Assembly: GCF_008761635.1 (NCBI RefSeq)
Contig: NZ_CP044344.1
Span: forward strand, 930,001 to 994,000
Source: Nocardioides cynanchi
GTDB lineage: Bacteria; Actinomycetota; Actinomycetes; Propionibacteriales; Nocardioidaceae
Length of the DNA: 64,000 nucleotides
Direction of reading: 5' to 3'
A model generated the notes under the pieces. It did no database searches. It saw only the letters and a list, made by a program, of their open reading frames with translations, and was not told the DNA's origin. Below are positions 1 to 8,992 of the stretch, in pieces (the stretch's first letter is position 1; the number at the start of each line of letters is the position of its first letter). The position numbers and the translations under genes were made by a program.

Positions 1-705
1 GTCGGTGGAGTCCGCCTGGGGGAGCGACGACGCGCGGCCCCGGCGACCGCGCAGGATCGCGGTGATGCCGAGGGCGCCCGCGGCCGGCCACCAGGTGACC
101 AACGCCGGCACGTCGTGCCAGGTGCCGGAGGTGGCGGACGGGACAGCGACCGCGGCGACCAGAGGCACCAGCACCGTCAGTGCACACACCAGGCGCAGCC
201 CGGGCACGCCGGCAGCCCGGGCGACGCCGACACCCGCGGCCACGCCGACCACGCCCGCCGCGCCGAGCAGCACGTCCGGCAGGTGCGGCGCGGCGACACC
301 GGCGGCGTCGACATGGGCGGACGTCGCCACGCCCGCGACGTACCCCAGCACCGCCCCGGCCGCGGCCAGGGCCGCCGGACCGATCGCCCGCCCGCCGGTC
401 GGCCAGCGCTTCCAGGATGCGGTCGCGAGGAAGAGCGTGATCGCTGCCGAGGCGACCACGGTGGAGCCGTCACGCAGTGACATCATCCGCTCGTCGAGCA
501 GGGCGGGGGCGGCGGCGAGGAGCGCCAGCCAGGTCCAGCAGCCCCACCGCAGGGCCACGACGTACGCCGCGACACCGCCGGCGATGGTGACCAGCGCGCC
601 CGGGCCGAGCCCGGCGGACGAGGCCAGGTGCAGCGCCAGCGCAAGGACCACGAGGAGGGCCAGGGGAAGGTGCCGGGCGACCAGGCGTCCGTGGGGTGTG
701 CGCAC
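1..705 (-). CDS. Multi-pass membrane protein, 3' end outside the window
   Basis: Reading leftward from a GTG at 705 there are 235 open codons to the window edge, so the C-terminus is missing. The start lies 5 bases after the TGA of the epimerase gene, so the two are probably co-transcribed. The product is strongly hydrophobic: a first helix ([16 protein letters not shown]) near residues 13-28, then about six more alanine/valine/leucine-rich segments separated by short arginine-containing loops. I recognise no catalytic motif. Its position next to a sugar-nucleotide epimerase and a large polytopic protein suggests a role in surface polysaccharide assembly or export, but this is inferred from context only. 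Confidence 0.6.
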   Translation of the reverse strand, partial: MRTPHGRLVARHLPLALLVVLALALHLASSAGLGPGALVTIAGGVAAYVVALRWGCWTWLALLAAAPALLDERMMSLRDGSTVVASAAITLFLATASWKRWPTGGRAIGPAALAAAGAVLGYVAGVATSAHVDAAGVAAPHLPDVLLGAAGVVGVAAGVGVARAAGVPGLRLVCALTVLVPLVAAVAVPSATSGTWHDVPALVTWWPAAGALGITAILRGRRGRASSLPQADSTD

Positions 706-710
706 CGGCG

Positions 711-1607
711 TCAGGAGGCTGTCGACGGGGCGAAGTCGGCCCACGCCATCCGGACGCCCTCGAGCAACGAGATGCTCGGCTCGAAACCGCGGGCCCGGGC
801 CCGCCCGATGTCGACGACCACGGCGGGCATCTCGCCGGGCTTGCCCGGCACGTGCTCGAACGGGATCGGCGCTCCGGTGGCCTCACGGGCCGCGTCGACG
901 AGGTCGAGCACGGTGTGGGAGATGCCGCTGCCGATGATCACCGGACCGCTGGGCCAGCTGGTCGCCGCGGCGACGAAGGCACGAGCCACGTCGTGGACGT
1001 GCACCAGGTCGCGGCGCTGCAGGCCGTCGCCGTAGACCTGGACGCTGCCATGGTCGGCCGCAGCTCGCATCAGGCGCGGGATGAAGCTGTCCTTGTGGCG
1101 CATGCCGGGCCCGTAGACGTTGGTCAGCCGCAGGGCCGGCGTCCGCACTCCGTAGGCGCCGGAGTAGCCGGACAGGAGCATCTCTCCTGCGGCCTTGGTC
1201 GCGCCGTACGGCGTCAGGGGGGCGAGTGGGACGTCTTCGGTGAAGGTGCCCTCGAAGCTGCCCACCACGGCGTTGGTCGAGGCCAGCACGAAGGCGCCGA
1301 CACCACGCTCCCGGGAAAGCTCGAGCAGGGCGGCGGTCACCTCGACGTTGACGCGGTGCACGAGCGCGGGGCGCTCCATCGAGCCGAGGACCGAGGTCTC
1401 CGCGGCCAGGTGGACCACCGCGTCGGTGCCGGCAGCGACTGCCTCGTCCCGGACCGCGGGGTCCTCGAGCTCACCGGTGACCGCACGGACGCCCGGGCCG
1501 GAGAAGGGGACGCGGTCGACCACGGCGACCTCGTGCCCCTCGTCCTGGAGCGCGGCGACGACGTGGCGACCGATGAAGCCGGAGCCTCCGGTGACCAGGA
1601 TGCGCAA
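711..1607 (-). CDS. NAD-dependent epimerase/dehydratase (extended SDR, sugar-nucleotide type)
   Basis: About 298 residues. The N-terminal Rossmann motif TGGSGFIG, the LAAETSV segment and the catalytic pair in YGATK (near residue 133) identify an extended short-chain dehydrogenase of the UDP-glucose 4-epimerase/dTDP-glucose dehydratase group, which modifies nucleotide sugars with bound NAD. I chose the TTG at 1607 because the protein then begins LRILVTGGSGFIG, as family members do, and a GAGAGGAAG ribosome site lies 6 bases upstream. An ATG at 1640 would add 11 residues but sits close to a strong hairpin. The exact sugar substrate cannot be told from the sequence. Confidence 0.85.
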   Translation of the reverse strand: MRILVTGGSGFIGRHVVAALQDEGHEVAVVDRVPFSGPGVRAVTGELEDPAVRDEAVAAGTDAVVHLAAETSVLGSMERPALVHRVNVEVTAALLELSRERGVGAFVLASTNAVVGSFEGTFTEDVPLAPLTPYGATKAAGEMLLSGYSGAYGVRTPALRLTNVYGPGMRHKDSFIPRLMRAAADHGSVQVYGDGLQRRDLVHVHDVARAFVAAATSWPSGPVIIGSGISHTVLDLVDAAREATGAPIPFEHVPGKPGEMPAVVVDIGRARARGFEPSISLLEGVRMAWADFAPSTAS

Positions 1608-1650
1608 TGAAAACTTCCTCTCTCGGGCCGCGGTGAGCATAGCGGCGGAC

Positions 1651-1670
1651 GGTGGGGGTCGGTCCCCACC
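1651..1670 (-). terminator. Hairpin between the large membrane protein and the epimerase gene
   Basis: GGTGGGG pairs with CCCCACC around a 6-base loop. It lies in the 85-base gap after the stop of the leftward membrane-protein gene and before the epimerase start. There is no U-tract, so it may be an intrinsic terminator or a leader hairpin. Confidence 0.4.
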
Positions 1671-1692
1671 CGGTCGGGGGAGGACTCCCTGG

Positions 1693-3732
1693 TCAGGTCT
1701 TGTGCAGGCAGCGGTAGTAGGTCGTGGTCAGCAACGGGGTGTAGCCGGCGGCCCGGAACCGGCGGAACAGCCGCCCGTCCAGGATCGACGTGCAGGCCAC
1801 GTCGACCCCCAGGACCCGCAGGTCGCGGCCCAAGCCGGGGGTGTCGGCGGGGATGTCGTCGTTGACCGCATGCACGAGCGCGAGCCTGGCCCGGTAGTGG
1901 AACCCGGGCACGCCGCTGAGGTAGTGCATGTAGTAGTCGCGCGGTGCCACGGCCTTCACGTCGGTCGTGGTCACCGCGAGGGTGATCGAGATCGAGTCGG
2001 GTGCCAGCACGAGGTCGCCCGGGCGGGTCGCCTCGAGGATGCCCGAGACCACGGCCCGACTGGAGTAGGACCGCTGCCAGTGGAAGGGGGCGCGGATCTC
2101 GGAGGTGGTGTCGGCGGCCCAGATCGGGCTGCCGAACACCGCGAGCAACGCCAGCAGCAGGACACCGATGCCCGGGATCGCCCAGCGCCGCTGGGGCCGG
2201 TCGCGCAGGCGTTGCTCGAGCGCGCTCCCGGCTCGGAGCACGGCGACACCGACCAGGGCCGCCACGGTGATCGCCCAGCTCAGCCGCCACAGGGTCGGGC
2301 CCAGACCGGCCGCGGCGTAGGAGAGCTCGGTCGCCCCGGGCACCAGCACGAGCCCGGTGAAGAGCACCAGCACGCCGGTGGTCAGCCGGGCAGCTGGATG
2401 GGGCAGCAGCAGCGCGCCCAGCAGCACGGCGAGCACACCGATCAGGGCGACCAGGCCGCTCAGGAACACCTGGTGGCCGATCCACGAGGCGTCGAAGCGG
2501 TAGAGCCGCCGGCCGCCGAAGTCGTCGGCGCTGCGCCCACCGATCAGCACGGTCACGATGCCCGCACCCAGCGCGTAGGCGGCCATCGCGACGAAGCCCT
2601 CGAGGGCGCGCCGTCGGTCACTGCGGACCAGCGGCAGCATGCCGCCGACCGCCAGGAGCGGGACCAGGAAGATCGCCGTGGTGCTCAGGCCCACCGCCGC
2701 CACCCCTCCGACGGCCAGGGGCACGAGCCGCCTGCGGGTGGGGCGCTCGACGTAGCGCAACGCGTGGGTGAGCAGGAGCGGTACGACGACACAGAGCAGG
2801 ATCACCTTGCCCTGCCAGAGCCGGGTCACGAAGAGGTTCCCGGGCGTCGCATAGGCCGAGGTGCCGTCGAAGGCGAGGAAGAGCAGGGCGACGGACAGCA
2901 CGAGCGCGACTCTCTGCACCCGCCACGCCCGCAGCAGCCGCCAGAGCGCCAGCACGGCCAGGGCGCTGGCGATCGGAGGGACGGCCAGGTACTCGACCGA
3001 TGCCGCGTGGGCGTTCGTCAGCCGGCCGAGCGTTCCGACCAGGCCGTCGTACGACGCCACCGGCGGCCAGTTCGCCATCGGGTACACGAGGTCGGAGAAC
3101 AACGTGTCGCGGATCGGGAAGGTCCCGTGCGCGGTGACCCACTGGGAGTAGTTCAGGTAGAAGAGGTCGTCCGGGTTGGGCCGGCGGACGAGCACGCTGG
3201 CGACGGCCATCGCGAGGGTCCAGAGCAGGACCACCAGAGCGGTGCGGCTGCCGGAGCCGCCGTCCCCCTCGTCGGCGCTGTCAGCCCCGGCAGCGTCGGG
3301 CGCACCGGACGGGTCCGGTCGCGAGGTCCCGAGGCGCAGCGCGGCGGCGGCGATGCCGGCACGGGCGGCGACGAGCCACGGCACCCAGACCAGCACCCAG
3401 GGTGCGTTGGTCGCCGTGCCCAGCGCGGCGCACCCGGCAGCGACCGCCGTCACCACCACCAGCCGATGGTGGCGGGTCACCGCCGCGGCCGACACGGGAG
3501 TCGTCGGGCCGGCAGCCGGGGGCGGCAGCTCCTCTGGAGAACGCCGCAGACGACGCAGGAGGAGTCCGGTCACGGCCAGGGCGACGACCTCGAGCGCGAC
3601 GGCCCAGGTGGTGCCCAGACGCACCACGACGCAGAGGTGGTAGACGAGGGTCCATGTCGCCATCAGCACCAGGAAGGCGTCCAACAGCCGGTCACACCAG
3701 CGCTCGACGCCCGAAGCTTCGAGCCGGACCAT
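1693..3732 (-). CDS. Large polytopic membrane protein, GT-C/DUF6077-like
   Basis: 679 residues with roughly 14-16 hydrophobic segments from residue 17 to about 530, then a soluble C-terminal part of about 130 residues ending near LTTTYYRCLHKT. The first long extracytoplasmic loop holds an acidic motif, NPDDLFYLNYSQW, of the kind GT-C glycosyltransferases use to bind lipid-linked sugars. This placement, and the neighbouring epimerase, make a polyprenyl-phosphate-sugar glycosyltransferase or related surface-polymer protein the best guess; DUF6077 membrane proteins look similar. No homology search was possible. The ATG at 3732 sits 6 bases behind a TAGGTT -10 box, suggesting a leaderless transcript. 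Confidence 0.65.
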   Translation of the reverse strand: MVRLEASGVERWCDRLLDAFLVLMATWTLVYHLCVVVRLGTTWAVALEVVALAVTGLLLRRLRRSPEELPPPAAGPTTPVSAAAVTRHHRLVVVTAVAAGCAALGTATNAPWVLVWVPWLVAARAGIAAAALRLGTSRPDPSGAPDAAGADSADEGDGGSGSRTALVVLLWTLAMAVASVLVRRPNPDDLFYLNYSQWVTAHGTFPIRDTLFSDLVYPMANWPPVASYDGLVGTLGRLTNAHAASVEYLAVPPIASALAVLALWRLLRAWRVQRVALVLSVALLFLAFDGTSAYATPGNLFVTRLWQGKVILLCVVVPLLLTHALRYVERPTRRRLVPLAVGGVAAVGLSTTAIFLVPLLAVGGMLPLVRSDRRRALEGFVAMAAYALGAGIVTVLIGGRSADDFGGRRLYRFDASWIGHQVFLSGLVALIGVLAVLLGALLLPHPAARLTTGVLVLFTGLVLVPGATELSYAAAGLGPTLWRLSWAITVAALVGVAVLRAGSALEQRLRDRPQRRWAIPGIGVLLLALLAVFGSPIWAADTTSEIRAPFHWQRSYSSRAVVSGILEATRPGDLVLAPDSISITLAVTTTDVKAVAPRDYYMHYLSGVPGFHYRARLALVHAVNDDIPADTPGLGRDLRVLGVDVACTSILDGRLFRRFRAAGYTPLLTTTYYRCLHKT

Positions 3733-3738
3733 GCCAGA

Positions 3739-3744
3739 AACCTA
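3739..3744 (-). promoter_or_regulatory. -10 box TAGGTT, leaderless promoter
   Basis: On the minus strand TAGGTT is followed by 6 bases and the ATG at 3732, which would put the transcription start at or next to the start codon. Confidence 0.4.
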
Positions 3745-3773
3745 TCCGTTGGTCCTCGTGCCACGATGTGGGG

Positions 3774-4643
3774 ATGCGTACCGCCGTGCTGGGAACCGGG
3801 ATCATGGGGGCCGCGATGGCCCGTTCGCTCGCCCGCGAGGGCCACGAGGTCCGGGTGTGGAACCGGACGCCCGAACGCGCCGACGCCGTCGCCGGATCGA
3901 TTGACGGCGGGCCGATCACCGCCCATCGCGAGATCTCCGACGCACTCGCCGGCTGCGACGTGGCGGTGACCATGCTGTACGACGCCGACAGCGTCCTGGA
4001 GATCGTCGACCAGGTGGTCGCGGGGCTCGGCCCCGAGACGGTCTGGCTGCAGTGCAGCACCGTCGGTCCGGCCGGAATGGCCCGGATCGCGGAGGCGGCC
4101 ACACCCGTCGGTGCCCGGCTGGTCGACGCGCCGGTGCTGGGCACGCGCCAACCGGCGGAGACCGGCAACCTGGTCGTCCTGGTGTCCGGGGCCCCGACGG
4201 CGGTGGACCACGCGCAGCCGGTGCTGGACGCCGTCGGCGCCCGCACCTTGCGGGTGGCCGACACGGTCGGTGCCGCGAGCGCCCTGAAGCTGGCGAGCAA
4301 CTCCTGGGTCGCCTCGATCAACGCTGCGGCGGCGCAGGCCCTGGGGCTGGCCGAGGCGCTCGGGCTGGAGCCGGGCCTCTTCCTCGAGGCGATCAAGGGC
4401 GGTGCGTCGGACTCAGTCTTCGCCCAGATGAAGGGCTCGATGATGGCCGAGCGGTCCTGGGCGGAGCCGGCGTTCGCGCTGGACAGCGTGCGCAAGGACG
4501 TCGGGCTGATGATCGACGCGGCGGAGGACGCGTCGTTCCCGGTCGACCTGCTGAGCACGCTGCTGGCGCTCTACGACCGCGCCTCGGAGCGCGGCCACGG
4601 GGAGGCCGACATGGCCGCGGTGCGGACGGCGTTCGATCGCTGA
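3774..4643 (+). CDS. NAD(P)-dependent oxidoreductase, 3-hydroxyisobutyrate dehydrogenase family
   Basis: 289 residues, the usual length for beta-hydroxyacid dehydrogenases. The start MRTAVLGTGIMGAAMARSLA contains the GxGxMGxxMA dinucleotide-binding motif, followed by the NRTP segment after the second strand that often favours NADP. Later motifs are the substrate-binding LGTRQPAETG (near residue 122) and the catalytic-lysine region ALKLASNSW (near residue 171). The C-terminal half is the all-helical dimerisation domain. The family covers 3-hydroxyisobutyrate, tartronate semialdehyde, 6-phosphogluconate-like and imine substrates, which I cannot separate here. It stands alone, divergent from the gene on its left. 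Confidence 0.9.
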   Translation: MRTAVLGTGIMGAAMARSLAREGHEVRVWNRTPERADAVAGSIDGGPITAHREISDALAGCDVAVTMLYDADSVLEIVDQVVAGLGPETVWLQCSTVGPAGMARIAEAATPVGARLVDAPVLGTRQPAETGNLVVLVSGAPTAVDHAQPVLDAVGARTLRVADTVGAASALKLASNSWVASINAAAAQALGLAEALGLEPGLFLEAIKGGASDSVFAQMKGSMMAERSWAEPAFALDSVRKDVGLMIDAAEDASFPVDLLSTLLALYDRASERGHGEADMAAVRTAFDR

Positions 4644-4833
4644 CCCCCCTGACCGTGCGGATGGCTACGCACGCAGGGGTGAGGACAGGTCCGGGCGGGA
4701 GGCCTACGGTGGTGGTCTCCGGTAACGGAGAGGCACATCCCGTGGATGAGGGCCCAACATGCCGCGGGATGCTGTCCTGCCCGGATGACGTCGGTCGCGC
4801 GCATGGGTTGTTGCGCCCGGGGTACGAGGGGGC

Positions 4834-5481
4834 ATGGGGTTCGACCAGCCACTGACAGTGGCTCTCGTCGACGAGTGCGAGCTCGTCCACGAAGGCATCA
4901 CGACCATGCTCGCGGGCTACGCCCGGCGAGTGACTGTGCTGCCTGCGCAGCACCATCCGGCAGGTCCCGTCGACATCGCGCTCGTGGACCCGTTCACGCG
5001 GCCCGGTCCCGAGAACGACGGTCCGGCCTCAGTCCGCCCGGCGCCCGGCACCGGCGCCCGGGTCGCCGTCTACACGTGGGAGATCCGCGACGGCTTCGTC
5101 GAGCGCGCGATGTTCGGGGGAGCCGACGGCTACCTCTCCAAGGCCCTGCCCGGCTCCGAGCTGGTGGTGGCGCTGGAGAAGGTGCACGCCGGTGAGCGCC
5201 TGATCGCCCTGGACGAGCCGGTCCGCCGCCTCGACGAGCCGACCCGGTTGATGCCCGAGCTGGGGCTGACGCCGCGCGAGTCCGACGTGATCGCGATGAT
5301 CGCGGCCGGGGCCTCCAACCAGGAGATCTCGCTGCGGCTCAAGCTGTCGATGAACACCGTCAAGTCGCACATCCGGACGGCGTACCGGTCGATGGGCGTC
5401 ACCAGCCGGACCCAGGCCGTGATCTGGGCGGTGGAGCACGGCGTCAACGCGCCGTACCTCGCGGTCCGCCGGGCCTCGTAG
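4834..5481 (+). CDS. LuxR-type (NarL/FixJ) response regulator
   Basis: 215 residues. An N-terminal receiver domain (residues 7-125) keeps the acidic pair D13-E14, a phospho-acceptor candidate D52 in DIALVDPF, and a lysine in GYLSKALPG. It is followed by a four-helix LuxR DNA-binding domain (about 146-205) with LTPRESDVIAMIAAGASNQE and the recognition helix SMNTVKSHIRTAYRSMGV. No histidine kinase lies beside it, so it is an orphan in this window. The ATG at 4834 follows a GAGGGGG ribosome site. The 190-base gap upstream holds an inverted pair CATCCCG/CGGGATG (about 4736-4770) that could be a binding site. Its targets are unknown. Confidence 0.85.
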   Translation: MGFDQPLTVALVDECELVHEGITTMLAGYARRVTVLPAQHHPAGPVDIALVDPFTRPGPENDGPASVRPAPGTGARVAVYTWEIRDGFVERAMFGGADGYLSKALPGSELVVALEKVHAGERLIALDEPVRRLDEPTRLMPELGLTPRESDVIAMIAAGASNQEISLRLKLSMNTVKSHIRTAYRSMGVTSRTQAVIWAVEHGVNAPYLAVRRAS

Positions 5482-5535
5482 CCAGGCTGAGCCGGGCCGG
5501 ACGGGGCAGTGGCGTCGGTGGCAGCCGTGGGCGAG

Positions 5536-5541
5536 TAGGTT
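5536..5541 (+). promoter_or_regulatory. -10 box TAGGTT in front of the DUF5709 gene
   Basis: TAGGTT is followed by 6 bases and the GTG start at 5548. No good ribosome site lies between, so a leaderless mRNA is likely. Confidence 0.4.
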
Positions 5542-5547
5542 CGACGT

Positions 5548-5919
5548 GTGAGCGAAGACCAGCTGCAGCCCAGCGACACCCTCGACGACCGCGGCGTGGA
5601 CGACGTCCTGGACGAGGGCTTCTCGCCGCCCGACCGCGAGCCCGGACACCTCCGGCACCCGCACGAGGTGGACGAGCCGGAGACCCTGGACGAGCGGCTG
5701 GCCGAGGAGGAACCCGACGTGGGCGCCGACCTCGACGACGAGGTCGACGACGACCTGGACGACGGTGAGGTCGGGGACGCGCGCAGCGGTCGGCTGGTCG
5801 CCCAGGACCAGGGCTCGGGTGACGACGAGGACTCGGACTTATGGGCCTCGGACGCGGGCATCGACGGCGCCGGTGCGAGCGCCGAGGAAGCAGCCATGCA
5901 CATCGTCGACGAGGACTGA
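5548..5919 (+). CDS. Small acidic DUF5709-type protein
   Basis: 123 residues with a very acidic composition (runs such as DLDDEVDDDLDDGEVGD) and no hydrophobic segment, so probably cytoplasmic. The opening SEDQLQPSDTLDDRGVDDVLDEG and the segment PETLDERLAEEEPDVG match the actinobacterial DUF5709 family as I know it; function unknown. Likely intrinsically disordered. It is a single gene, convergent with selB, with 37 bases between the two stops. Confidence 0.75.
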   Translation: MSEDQLQPSDTLDDRGVDDVLDEGFSPPDREPGHLRHPHEVDEPETLDERLAEEEPDVGADLDDEVDDDLDDGEVGDARSGRLVAQDQGSGDDEDSDLWASDAGIDGAGASAEEAAMHIVDED

Positions 5920-5956
5920 CCCAGGACCTCCTGCCGCTGTCTCGAGCAGCCGAGGG

Positions 5957-7672
5957 TCAGCGCAGGCGGCGACGGTCGTCGGGCAGCCGGACCGTCCGGC
6001 CGGTCCGGTCGAGGTAGGCGAGCAGCGGGAGGGCGACGCGGCGACTGGTGCCCAGTGCCTGCCGCGCCTGGCTGGTCGTGAACGGCGATGGCAGCTCCGC
6101 CAGCCGGCCCAGGGCCTCGTCGTCGGCTCCGGGCAGCACGACGATCCCGTCGTCCAGGACGAGCAGGTGACCGCTGCGACCGAGCCGGGCGAGCGTCGCC
6201 CGGTCGATGCCGAGCTCGGCCAGGCGGTCGGCTGCGGGGGCATCGAAGGGACGGCCGGTGAGCTCCGCACGAACGGCGTCCAGAGCCCGCAGCTGGGCGT
6301 CCGGCAGGCCGGTGTCCAGCGTGACCCGCCCCGCGACCAGGCGCAGGGGCGCAGCGACGAGGGCGCCGACGAGCTCGGCGTCCGGCAGGCCGAGCAGGTG
6401 GGCGGCCGAGGCCTGGCTCAGACCGTCCTCGGTGGCGCGCACCGCGGCGTCCAGCGCGTCGTACCAGCTCCGTCGCCGCTCGCCCGACACCACCCAGTCG
6501 CCCACGGACAGGGCGTCGTCGGGCAGGGGCTCGGTCGGTACGCCGAGTCGGCGTAGGAGACTGCGGCGGACGACGCCTCGCGCGGCGAGCTCGGCGGCTG
6601 GCCCGGAGCCGCGCTCGGCGAGATCCGTGGCCCGAGCCCGTCCGGCACCACGGCGCGTCAGCGACGGCGGCGCGGCGTCGACGACCTCGGCGCCCCAGAT
6701 CGTGCGGCTGCCGGGGTCGCGCAGCGCCATCCGGTCCCCGTGCCGCAGCGGCAGGGGCGGGTCGAGGACCAGCCGCGCGAAGCGGTCTCCGAGCGGGCGG
6801 GCGTGCACCGCCTGCTGGGCGGCGCCGACGTTCAGCAGCGGCTGCTCGGGAAGCCGTCCCTCGCCGCGCAGCCGCACGTCGACCTCGGTCACGGCCAGGA
6901 ACGCATCGGGCGTCAGCAGGACCGAGCCGCGGGCGAGGCCCTCCGGCCGGGAGCCCAGCCGGAGCGCCACCCGGGCCACGCCCGAGACCTGCTCAACGCT
7001 CACCCCCAGGCTCTCCAGCCCCCGCACCCGGACCCGTTCGCCACCGGTGACGAGGTGGTCGCCCACCCGCAACGTGCCGGCCGGCAGCGTGCCGGTGACC
7101 ACCGTGCCGGCCCCGCGCACGTGGAAGACCCGGTCCACCCAGAGGCGCACGTCGGCCGCGGGGTCCGGTGGTGCCATCCTCGCGAGAACGTCGACCAACG
7201 TCGCGCGCAGCCGGTCGAGCCCGGCCCCGGTGCGGCCGCTGACCACGACGGCGGGTGCGCCGGCCAGCGAGGTCCGGTGGACCTCCGCACGGGCCCGGGC
7301 GAGGGCCGGGCCCGGGTCGGCCAGGTCCGAGCGGGTCACCACCACGACGCCGTGCGCGACGGCCAGGGCGTCGAGCGCCGCGAGGTGCTCGGCGGCCTGC
7401 GGCATCCACGGGTCGTCAGCGGCCACGACGAGCATCGCGACCGGCACCGGGCCCAGGCCGGACAGCGTGGTGGACAGGAAGCGCTCGTGGCCGGGTACGT
7501 CGACGAACGCGACGTCGCCGACCGGCGGCAACGCCGCCCAGCAGTAGCCCAGCTCGATCGACAGCCCGCGCCGTCGCTCCTCCTCCAGGCGGTCCGGGTC
7601 CTGCCCGGTCAGGGCGCGGACCAGCGTGGACTTGCCGTGGTCGACGTGCCCGGCGGTGGCGACGACGTGCAC
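5957..7672 (-). CDS. selB: Selenocysteine-specific translation elongation factor SelB
   Basis: 571 residues. The GTP-binding domain carries G1 GHVDHGKST (residues 8-16), the switch-II motif DVPGHERF, and TRSD in place of the usual NKxD. EF-Tu-like domains II and III follow, then winged-helix repeats that bind the SECIS hairpin. SelB brings Sec-tRNA to recoded UGA codons. The GTG at 7672 is one base after the true selA stop (7674-7676), so translation is probably coupled. The selA reading frame runs straight into this gene because of an upstream one-base loss, giving an apparent 1004-codon fusion; the standard start is preferred. The client is the formate dehydrogenase gene at 9164. Confidence 0.9.
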   Translation of the reverse strand: MHVVATAGHVDHGKSTLVRALTGQDPDRLEEERRRGLSIELGYCWAALPPVGDVAFVDVPGHERFLSTTLSGLGPVPVAMLVVAADDPWMPQAAEHLAALDALAVAHGVVVVTRSDLADPGPALARARAEVHRTSLAGAPAVVVSGRTGAGLDRLRATLVDVLARMAPPDPAADVRLWVDRVFHVRGAGTVVTGTLPAGTLRVGDHLVTGGERVRVRGLESLGVSVEQVSGVARVALRLGSRPEGLARGSVLLTPDAFLAVTEVDVRLRGEGRLPEQPLLNVGAAQQAVHARPLGDRFARLVLDPPLPLRHGDRMALRDPGSRTIWGAEVVDAAPPSLTRRGAGRARATDLAERGSGPAAELAARGVVRRSLLRRLGVPTEPLPDDALSVGDWVVSGERRRSWYDALDAAVRATEDGLSQASAAHLLGLPDAELVGALVAAPLRLVAGRVTLDTGLPDAQLRALDAVRAELTGRPFDAPAADRLAELGIDRATLARLGRSGHLLVLDDGIVVLPGADDEALGRLAELPSPFTTSQARQALGTSRRVALPLLAYLDRTGRTVRLPDDRRRLR

Positions 7673-7673
7673 C

Positions 7674-8971
7674 TCAGGACCCGGCGACCCGTCGTACGGC
7701 GTCCACGACCGACGGGTCGTCCTCGGGTGGGACCGTGGTGAGGTCGAGCAGCAGCCGGTCGCCGGTGACCCGGCCCACCACCGGGGGACGCCGAGGCGCA
7801 GCGGCGCGGCGAGGCGGGCGGGCAGCGAGACGGCCGCGCTCGGCAGGGTCACCCCGGGCGCCCCGCCTCCGCCCACGGCGGCGTCGGACTCCACCGCCGC
7901 GGCGAGTCCGTCCGGCAGGCCGGCCACGATCCGGCGGGCGCGCTCCATGAGGTCGTCCGGCCGCCTCTGCAGCGCCTCCGCGACCGGAGTCGCGGGTCCG
8001 GTCAGGGTGGCCTCGAGCGCCGCCAGGGTCAGCTTGTCGACGCGGAGGGCCCGGGCCAGGGGGAACCGTCGGACCCGCTCGACCAGGCTCGCGTCACCCA
8101 GGACGAGCCCGCACTGCGGACCTCCCAGCAGCTTGTCGCCGGAGGCGGTCACCAGCGACGCCCCGGCCGCGAGGGTCGAGGCGGCGTCGGGCTCGTCGGG
8201 GAGCCGGCGGTGCGGTGCCAGGAGACCGGAGCCGATGTCGGCCACCACCGGCACCGGCAGCGTGGCCAGGTCGGCGACCGGCACGGTGGAGACGAATCCC
8301 TCGACCCGGAAGTTCGACGGGTGCACCTTGAGGACGAACGCCGTGTCGGGGCCGATCGCCCGCTCGTAGTCGGCCCGGTGGACCCGGTTCGTCGTCCCCA
8401 CCTCGCGCAGGCGCGCGCCCACCGACTCCAGCAGGTCGGGGATCCGGAAGCCGTCGCCGATCTCGACCAGCTCGCCGCGAGCCACCACGATCTCGCCCCC
8501 GCTCGCGAGGGCGCAGGCGACCAGAGCGAGCGCACCGGCGCCGTTGTTCACCACCAGCACGTCGCCCGCGGCCGGTACGGCGGCTCGCAGGGCCTCGAGG
8601 GTGGACCGGCCCCGGCCCCCGCGCTGCCCGGTCGTCAGGTCGAGCTCGACGTCGGTGGCTCCGGCTGCGCCCACCACGGCGTCGACCGCGGCGGCCGACA
8701 GGGGAGCGCGGCCCAGGTTGGTGTGCACCACGATGCCCGTCGCGTTGATCACGCGACGGAGGGAGGCCGCCGACTCGGGCAGCTGCGCGACCACCTCGCC
8801 CACGACGTCCTCGGGGGCCACGTCGCCGGCCCGGCACCGGTCCAGTGCCCCGACGACCGCGGCCTTGACCCGGGATCGGCCGAGCCGGGTCAGTGCGTCC
8901 TCGAGACGTGGGTCGTCGAGCACCGTGTCGGTGCGGGGAGTACGGCGTCGCGGGTCGTCGTGGGTCGACAC
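7674..8971 (-). pseudogene. selA: L-seryl-tRNA(Sec) selenium transferase SelA, frameshifted near the 3' end
   Basis: SelA converts Ser-tRNA(Sec) to Sec-tRNA(Sec) using selenophosphate and PLP. Family features are clear: INATGIVVHTNLGRAPL, GQRGGRGRSTLE, and the PLP lysine K280 in ASGDKLLGG. After GVP, the protein becomes nonsense (RWWAGSPATGCC). Adding one base to the five-G run at 7783-7787 (plus strand) restores PPVVGRVTGDRLLLDL, then VVDAVRRVAGS and a TGA one base before selB, giving 432 residues. The GTG at 8971 has AAGGGAG 5 bases upstream. The start is only 21 bases past the tRNA-Sec 3' end. The defect could be a sequencing error, a recent mutation or frameshifting; a homopolymer error is the simplest. 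Confidence 0.85.
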
Positions 8972-8992
8972 TCGGACTCCCTTCGGGCGTGT

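Noticed and set aside
4834..5481. Calling the LuxR-type regulator DevR/DosR
   Set aside because: The receiver and DNA-binding regions are generic and no sensor kinase or box lies nearby; the name is not supported.
5957..8971. A single 1004-residue SelA-SelB fusion protein
   Set aside because: The SelA C-terminus is only sensible in the other frame, where it ends one base before a normal selB start. A lost base explains the fusion better.
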